NCBI GenBank assembly: GCA_027339205.1
Contig: DAHWOV010000022.1
Location: forward strand, 45,395 to 109,394
Direction of reading: 5' to 3'
Length of the DNA: 64,000 nucleotides
Source of the DNA: JAJYVT01 sp027339205
GTDB lineage: Bacteria > Actinomycetota > Acidimicrobiia > Acidimicrobiales > RAAP-2
Below the pieces are notes generated by a model. That model was not told where the DNA came from, did no database searches, and saw nothing but the letters and a program-made list of their open reading frames with translations. Position numbers and translations under genes: made by a program. Positions 59,870 to 64,000 of this stretch are shown here, in pieces. Within the stretch, counting starts at the first letter, position 1; every line of letters begins with the position of its first letter.

Positions 59870-60523
59870 TCAGGCGCTCGCGAGGAGCTTGCGCTCCCAG
59901 AAGACGAAGCGCCCGGGCGCCAAAGGACCCAGGTGGATCCCGGCGATCGTGCCGTCACCCTGCACGAACACCGCTTCGGGAAGGTGGCTGAAGTCGAAGA
60001 GTGTCTGGGTCACCGTGAAGTCCACGTCGGCCCCGACGGGGAAGGTCACGCCGCTCGAGCGCACGAAGGCGAGCGCGTTGGAGGTGGGGTCGTTGGCGTC
60101 GACGCCGATCACCGCGACCTTCGCAAGCCTGCTGTGCTCGGCGCGCTGCCTGCGGTAGGCGGCGGCCAGAAGAGGGATCTCGTGCCGGCACGGCGGGCAC
60201 CAGCTGGCGAAGAAGAGCACGATCGCCGGCCTCCCACTTTCGCCGCCGTCCGCCGGGACCCCGACTTTCTTCTTGGAACCGTGGGGCGCACCGAGGGCGG
60301 GCAGCGCGAAGTGTGGCGCTGGCTTGCCCGCTCCGACGAGCGCTGTCCCGCTCCCCGCACCCGTCTCGTGGACGCCGACGCCCACGCCCACGAGCGCAGC
60401 GGCAAGCGCCAGGGCGACCACCACGCCCACGACGAGGAAGACCGGCCGCGGGCGTCGACGCCGAGGACCTGTGTCCTCGAACTGCTCTCCAAGCTCCTCG
60501 GGCCACGATCCGTCGGCGGACAT
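59870..60523 (-). CDS. TlpA-like membrane-anchored thioredoxin-fold protein
   Basis: A 217-residue redox protein with a cytoplasmic N-terminus, a single span (about residues 28-50) and an extracytoplasmic thioredoxin-like domain. The active site FASWCPPCRHE places the redox Cys109 and Cys112 in a CPPC motif. Such proteins reduce cytochrome c apoproteins or CuA sites, which fits the divergent ctaA gene nearby. The cis-Pro loop is in LPEAVFV. The -10-like TAGGCT (60538-60533) is 9 nt before the ATG. Confidence 0.87.
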   Translation of the reverse strand: MSADGSWPEELGEQFEDTGPRRRRPRPVFLVVGVVVALALAAALVGVGVGVHETGAGSGTALVGAGKPAPHFALPALGAPHGSKKKVGVPADGGESGRPAIVLFFASWCPPCRHEIPLLAAAYRRQRAEHSRLAKVAVIGVDANDPTSNALAFVRSSGVTFPVGADVDFTVTQTLFDFSHLPEAVFVQGDGTIAGIHLGPLAPGRFVFWERKLLASA

Positions 60524-60626
60524 GACCTCGGCAGCCTACGACTGCACGCCCGGAGGATCCGCGCGCCGCGCGGGCGGGTAACCGGCGCCGCGCGGGTCCA
60601 CCAGGTCGCCACTACGATCGACCGCC

Positions 60627-61664
60627 GTGCGATCGCTCAACGGTTCGCGCGCAGTCCGGGGGCGCCGGCTCCCTGCCGTCGCCCCTTCGACCGTCCGGCG
60701 TCTCTCGCTCGCCTCTTTGGTCTGCGTCTCGGCGATCGTGCTCACCGGCGCGGCCGTGCGAGTCACCGGCTCGGGGCTCGGGTGCTCCGACTGGCCGAGC
60801 TGCACGAAGGGCCACCTCACCCCGCCGCTGCAGTTCCACTCCCTCGTCGAGTTCAGCAACCGGATGGTCACGGTCCTCCTGGTCGTCGTGATCGGTGCCA
60901 CCTTCCTCGCCACCCTCCTTCGCCGGCCGTTGCGTCGTGACCTCGCCTGGCTGTCGGGGGGGCTCGTCGCCGGCGTGCTCGTCGAGGCGGTGATCGGCGG
61001 GATCGTCGTCTACTCCAAGCTCAACCCGTACCTCGTCATCGTCCATTTCCTCGCCACGATGCTCCTCCTCGTCGACGCGGTTCTCCTCATGCACCGCGCC
61101 GGCCATGACTATGCGGCACCAGGACGCCTGCTCGTCCCAAGACCGGTCCTTCTTCTCTCCCGGGGGCTCGTCCTGCTCGTCGCGGTCGTCGTCGCGGCCG
61201 GCGCGGCGACCACCGGCGCCGCACCAGACGCGGGAGGTGCCCAGGGACAGCTCGTCGCCAAACGGATCCCCGTGCCCCTTCGCGAGATGGCCGAGCTCCA
61301 CTCGACGCTCGCACTCTTCCTCATCGGCGTCGTGCTCTCTCTTGCCGTCCTGCTCCACGCGCTCGACGTCCCCGAGCGCATCCGGAAGGCCGGGCGCATG
61401 CTGGTCGTGGTGCTGGTGCTCCAGGCCGTGGTGGGCTACGCGCAGTACTTCACCCACCTGCCGGCGGCGCTGGTCGAGCTCCACGAGCTCGGCGCCACCG
61501 TTCTCGTGATCGGCGTCGTCCAGTTCTTCCTCGCGCTCACGCACCACGCACCCGAGCGCGTCCCGGCGCAGCTGCGTGCCGTGCCCGGCCTCGCGGGCGT
61601 AGAGACCGTTGAAGCTTCATCGCCAGCCAGTGCCGCAAAGGGGGCCGCGAGGGTCAGATCCTGA
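60627..61664 (+). CDS. ctaA: Heme A synthase (CtaA/COX15)
   Basis: An eight-span membrane enzyme that oxidises heme O to heme A for aa3-type cytochrome oxidase. Family markers are the N-terminal VRVTGSGLGCSDWPSC with a conserved cysteine pair, VEFSNRMV with the heme-region Glu, and later ELHSTLALF and VELHELGATV carrying His ligands. The 345-residue length is normal. The GTG at 60627 lies 8 nt after TACGAT (60613-60618), so the mRNA is probably leaderless. Its presence indicates aerobic respiration with a heme-copper oxidase. Confidence 0.93.
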   Translation: MRSLNGSRAVRGRRLPAVAPSTVRRLSLASLVCVSAIVLTGAAVRVTGSGLGCSDWPSCTKGHLTPPLQFHSLVEFSNRMVTVLLVVVIGATFLATLLRRPLRRDLAWLSGGLVAGVLVEAVIGGIVVYSKLNPYLVIVHFLATMLLLVDAVLLMHRAGHDYAAPGRLLVPRPVLLLSRGLVLLVAVVVAAGAATTGAAPDAGGAQGQLVAKRIPVPLREMAELHSTLALFLIGVVLSLAVLLHALDVPERIRKAGRMLVVVLVLQAVVGYAQYFTHLPAALVELHELGATVLVIGVVQFFLALTHHAPERVPAQLRAVPGLAGVETVEASSPASAAKGAARVRS

Positions 61665-61716
61665 CCTGGCCGGGCACGGCGCTGCTAGCGTGCGCGAAGC
61701 CCCGCAATCCGGCCGC

Positions 61717-61789
61717 GCCCCCATCGTCTAGCGGCCCAGGACGCCGCCCTTTCAAGGCGGTAGCACGGGTTCGAATCCCGTTGGGGGCA
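61717..61789 (+). tRNA. tRNA-Glu (UUC)
   Basis: The acceptor GCCCCCA (61717-61723) pairs with TGGGGGC (61782-61788), discriminator A. The anticodon loop CTTTCAA gives TTC (61751-61753), and the T-loop is TTCGAAT. CCA is not encoded. Confidence 0.97.
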
Positions 61790-61805
61790 CTGGCGTCTCT
61801 CCGGC

Positions 61806-62159
61806 TCAGATCACCGGCGCGTCCTCGGCGGGCCCTGACGGCCCCAGCGAGGTGTGTGCACGAACCGCCTCCTCGAAGGCTTCCGGGTCGTCAGGAGTGA
61901 GAAATGGGCTCACCGCACGCCCGAGTCCGAGGATGAACGCCACCGACTTGGACGATCGTCGGGGATCGAGGCTCGCCCAGTACTTGGGGTTCGCCGTCCC
62001 CCAGATCCGCCCTCTCCCATGGGCAGCGCTCATCTTCACCTTGCGCATGGTTCGGATCGAGCCGTACGGGATCCGCTTGGTGCCCCACGGGAAGTAGTAG
62101 CCACGCACCTCGATGTCCTCGTCGGTGCAGCTGATCCAGCGATCGCGGTAGTTCGCCAC
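61806..62159 (-). CDS. Small hypothetical protein, possibly PH-like
   Basis: A 117-residue protein of unknown function. Short beta strands (RWISCTDEDIEVRGYYFPWG, IPYGSIRTMRKVKM) followed by a C-terminal helix suggest a bacterial PH-like or related small beta fold, but this is a weak guess. I chose the GTG at 62159 because GGAGGAGG lies at a good distance; the GTG at 62168 is too close to it. It sits between tRNA-Glu and tRNA-Asp on the opposite strand. Confidence 0.6.
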   Translation of the reverse strand: MANYRDRWISCTDEDIEVRGYYFPWGTKRIPYGSIRTMRKVKMSAAHGRGRIWGTANPKYWASLDPRRSSKSVAFILGLGRAVSPFLTPDDPEAFEEAVRAHTSLGPSGPAEDAPVI

Positions 62160-62367
62160 CTGGCACACCTCCTCCGCCGGCTGTCCTCGAGAGTAGCGCC
62201 GAAGTGTTGGAGCTCTCGTGTGCCGAGCTCAACAGCGTGAGGGATCGCCCCGGGGACGGGGGTCCGCGATGGGCCTATAGTGGTGCTTCGCCTCTCATGG
62301 GCGTCCGGTCTCCCAGCAGCCGCTGGACCGTCGGGTCGGCGCCGCTTTTTAGGGGGCAGTCCAGCGA

Positions 62368-62442
62368 GGACCTGTGGTGCAGCTAGGAGTGCACGCCGGC
62401 CTGTCAAGCCGGAGGTCGCGGGTTCAAATCCCGTCAGGTCCG
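62368..62442 (+). tRNA. tRNA-Asp (GUC)
   Basis: The acceptor GGACCTG (62368-62374) pairs with CAGGTCC (62435-62441), discriminator G. The anticodon loop CTGTCAA gives GTC (62403-62405). The T-loop TTCAAAT is canonical, and CCA is not encoded. Confidence 0.95.
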
Positions 62443-62524
62443 CACCGTGAGGGACGACTCGTGAGAGCCGGCCCGCCGCGTCGGGTTCAATGACAGCGCG
62501 TGGGACAGATAGCCTGTCGCCTGC

Positions 62525-62600
62525 GGTCGGGTAGCTCAGTTGGCAGAGCGCGCGCCTGAAAAGCGCGAGGTCACCGGATCGACGCCGGTCCCGACCACCA
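62525..62600 (+). tRNA. tRNA-Phe (GAA) with unusual T-loop and encoded CCA
   Basis: The acceptor GGTCGGG (62525-62531) pairs with CCCGACC (62590-62596), discriminator A, and CCA is encoded at 62598-62600. The anticodon loop CTGAAAA gives GAA. The T-stem ACCGG/CCGGT is intact, but the T-loop is ATCGACG, with A instead of T at position 54. It is the only tRNA in the window with encoded CCA and the only one with a non-canonical T-loop. Confidence 0.9.
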
Positions 62601-62729
62601 CATGAGTCCTGGTCAGGCTGTGCGACAGCCTCCGCCAGCGCGAGCGGTGAGCTCCGCGTGCCCACCACGTGCCCAAGTGGACCAGGTCGGGTCGTGACAG
62701 GGCGCTCGTCCGCCTCGCGTAGGGGAGCG

Positions 62730-63043
62730 GAGCTGACGACGACGTAGTTGCGGCGAAGAGCTCCTTCGACGACCGTCGCGTCGACGACGTCGGTGCGCGC
62801 TGCTTTGGCAAGGAGCTCACCCACGCGCCGCGCCTGGTCGTCGTCGAGTCGCTCGACCTTGCAGCCGACCAGCAGACGCGCCAGTCGTGCCTGGCGGCTT
62901 CCGCCGCGCCACCCTTGGCCCACGACGGGCGCCGGGACGGTCGGTACCTGGCGTAGTTCCAGCAGGGCTCGATGGCGAGCCCACATCCTGCGCTCGCCGC
63001 GGTCTGCTGCCACCAGGGCCCCAGCGTCGTAGGTGACGCCCAT
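62730..63043 (-). pseudogene. Truncated PIN-domain toxin (paralogue of 46414-46794)
   Basis: From the ATG at 63043 the sequence is clearly homologous to the PIN toxin at 46414-46794 (TYDAGALVAADRGERRMWARH onward) until VVVSS at about 62730. There the similarity stops abruptly. The frame then continues through unrelated DNA and antisense of tRNA-Phe and tRNA-Asp down to 62036, which cannot be real toxin. The last acidic part of the active site (EPDDL in the intact copy) is lost, so the toxin is probably inactive. The ATG shares one base with the antitoxin stop. Confidence 0.75.
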
Positions 63044-63318
63044 CAAGCGGTTCTGCGCGATCGGGTCCCGCTTCGCCGACCCCGAGCAAGGGCATCTCGA
63101 GCCCGGGTCTCGGCCTCGGAGATCTCGTCCTCAGTGAACGCCCCCTCGGCCCGCTCGTACGCCGCAACCGCGGCCAGACCGGCACGCAGGGTGAGCTCCT
63201 TTCGCGCCGTGGCAGCCAACCACCCGCTGTAGGTGGTCCCGGCCGCCTTGGCCGCTTCCTCGATGGACGCATCGAGATCCGGGTGGATGGAGATCGAACG
63301 CTTCTTTCGGAGAGCCAC
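63043..63318 (-). CDS. Ribbon-helix-helix antitoxin (paralogue of 46812-47069)
   Basis: A 91-residue ribbon-helix-helix protein (LRKKRSISIHPDLDASIEE at the start), closely matching the antitoxin at 46812-47069 but with six extra C-terminal residues. The GTG at 63318 lies 6 nt after TGCTACCAA (63333 down to 63325), the same promoter type as its paralogue. With a broken toxin partner it may persist as a solitary regulator or anti-addiction factor. Confidence 0.78.
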   Translation of the reverse strand: MALRKKRSISIHPDLDASIEEAAKAAGTTYSGWLAATARKELTLRAGLAAVAAYERAEGAFTEDEISEAETRARDALARGRRSGTRSRRTA

Positions 63319-63443
63319 GCGACCTTGGTAGCACAGGGGTAGGACAGACGGTCCCCGAACGTCGCCCCCCTGCCTGACACCGTTGCGCCCCGACCGCCGG
63401 CCGTGGGACGCGCTCGCGCTGCCTTGCGGGATCATCTCGGGTC

Positions 63444-63459
63444 GTGCTACAAATAGCAC
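63444..63459 (+). promoter_or_regulatory. Operator and extended -10 of the right-edge toxin-antitoxin module
   Basis: GTGCTA-CAAA-TAGCAC (63444-63459) is a perfect 6-bp palindrome ending at the base before the ATG at 63460. It contains the extended -10 TGCTACAAA, so antitoxin binding would block RNA polymerase. The mRNA is predicted to be leaderless. Confidence 0.65.
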
Positions 63460-63735
63460 ATGATGTCGGTGGGCGTGCGGGAGCTGCGGCAGCAGGCCAG
63501 CGAGCTGCTGAGGCGCGTGGAGCGCGGCGAGGTCATCGAGATCACCGACCGGGGTCGTCCGGTGGCCCAGCTCGGCCCACTGCCGGTCGGGTCGCCTCTC
63601 GAGCAGTTGCGTGCAGCCGGCGACATCGAGCCAGCATCGGAGAACATGGACGAGCTCCCTGAACCCATCTCTCTTCCCGAGGACATGGAGCTCCCCTCAG
63701 CGGTGCTCGCCCGGCTGCGTCACCACGAACGCTGA
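63460..63735 (+). CDS. Phd/YefM-family antitoxin
   Basis: A 91-residue antitoxin: VGVRELRQQASELLRRVERG is the Phd/YefM DNA-binding region, VIEITDRGRPVAQLGPLP follows, and the acidic C-terminal part (ENMDELPEPISLPEDMELP) should bind the toxin. ATG 63460 or 63463 is the start, directly after the palindrome. It is followed by its PIN toxin after 2 nt. Confidence 0.87.
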   Translation: MMSVGVRELRQQASELLRRVERGEVIEITDRGRPVAQLGPLPVGSPLEQLRAAGDIEPASENMDELPEPISLPEDMELPSAVLARLRHHER

Positions 63736-63737
63736 CA

Positions 63738-64000
63738 GTGGCTGCCACTTATCTCGACTCGTCCGCGATCGTGAAGCTCGCGGTGAGGGAGCCCGAGACC
63801 GCCGCCCTGAGGCGACACCTGCGGCGGCGACGCACTCTGATCACGAGCGCTCTCGCCCGCACCGAGGTGCTTCGAGCGCTGCTACCCGCCGGAGAAGGGG
63901 CTATGGCCGCCGGCCGACGCGTCCTGTCTCGCATCGACCTCGTTCGTGTCAACGACCAGGTGCTCGGTGGGGCCGGAGTGTTGTTGCCGATCGAGCTCCG
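63738..64000 (+). CDS. PIN-domain toxin VapC (C-terminus beyond right edge)
   Basis: The visible 87 residues from the GTG at 63738 show the PIN start TYLDSSAIVKLAVREPE with the first catalytic Asp, and ALARTEVLRALLP with the conserved Glu. The rest lies outside the window. It pairs with the Phd-type antitoxin that ends 2 nt upstream. Confidence 0.85.
   Translation, partial: MAATYLDSSAIVKLAVREPETAALRRHLRRRRTLITSALARTEVLRALLPAGEGAMAAGRRVLSRIDLVRVNDQVLGGAGVLLPIEL

Noticed and set aside
62036..62729. Extension of the truncated toxin frame through the tRNA cluster
   Set aside because: It reads antisense of tRNA-Phe and tRNA-Asp. The peptide LTGFEPATSGLTG is the usual artefact of antisense tRNA translation.

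Overview
The window is GC-rich, densely coded bacterial chromosome. The gene content points to an actinobacterium: a mycothiol-type maleylpyruvate isomerase/DinB family, a luciferase-like (F420-type) oxidoreductase, polyphosphate glucokinase, a SenX3/RegX3-like pair, a MarP-like periplasmic protease, TreY/TreZ and an SCO6880/DUF6112 type IV secretion set. A deep-branching class such as Acidimicrobiia would fit, but this is inference from content only. There is no rRNA, insertion sequence, integrase, prophage or CRISPR array. Many first genes of transcription units have no Shine-Dalgarno sequence but carry a TANNNT-like -10 box 6-9 nt before the start codon, so leaderless transcription looks common.

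Layout. 1-6.0 kb: an Lhr-type helicase cut by the left edge, a patatin-like hydrolase and a small membrane protein (minus strand), then two unrecognised genes leading into TypA/BipA. 6-9.6 kb: typA, two tRNA-Ser genes around tadA, a cold-shock protein and a SHOCT-like small protein. 9.6-20.4 kb: a carbohydrate block, with a GH15 glucosidase/trehalase, a glucose dehydrogenase and an MBL hydrolase on the minus strand and treZ-treY on the plus strand, separated by a MarP-like protease and a mycothiol-dependent isomerase. 20.4-30.6 kb: a YfhO-like membrane protein, DinB and LLM proteins, PhoU, a tiny repeat-bearing ORF with a good promoter, an ABC exporter, a membrane PDZ protein and tryptophanase. 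30.7-39.7 kb: a complete recC-recB-recD operon with 4-nt overlaps. 39.8-42 kb: small stress-type proteins, including an SRPBCC-YCII pair behind a promoter with two matching palindromes, and a Cys-rich SnoaL protein. 42-54 kb: tRNA-Arg(ACG), ppgK and a minimal type IV secretion set (DUF6112, VirB6-like, SCO6880, VirB4-like, VirD4-like), split by two toxin-antitoxin modules and three other genes. 54-61.7 kb: histidine kinase and response regulator, serS, an ABC-2 exporter, a TlpA-like thioredoxin and ctaA. 61.7-64 kb: tRNA-Glu, tRNA-Asp, tRNA-Phe, a toxin-antitoxin module with a truncated toxin, and another module cut by the right edge.

How genes fit together. TreY and TreZ make trehalose from maltodextrin. 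The GH15 enzyme can release glucose, which may be oxidised by the glucose dehydrogenase or phosphorylated from polyphosphate by PpgK. PhoU and the SenX3/RegX3-like pair belong to phosphate control. TadA supplies I34 to the tRNA-Arg(ACG) in the same window, and SerS charges the two tRNA-Ser species.

The most distinctive feature is short tandem-repeat growth in at least a dozen genes and two intergenic regions. It includes a roughly 145-residue low-complexity insert inside the ATPase domain of the histidine kinase, a His/Pro tail on the VirB6-like protein, and an 11-bp triplication that makes a relay of overlapping start and stop codons between treZ and treY.
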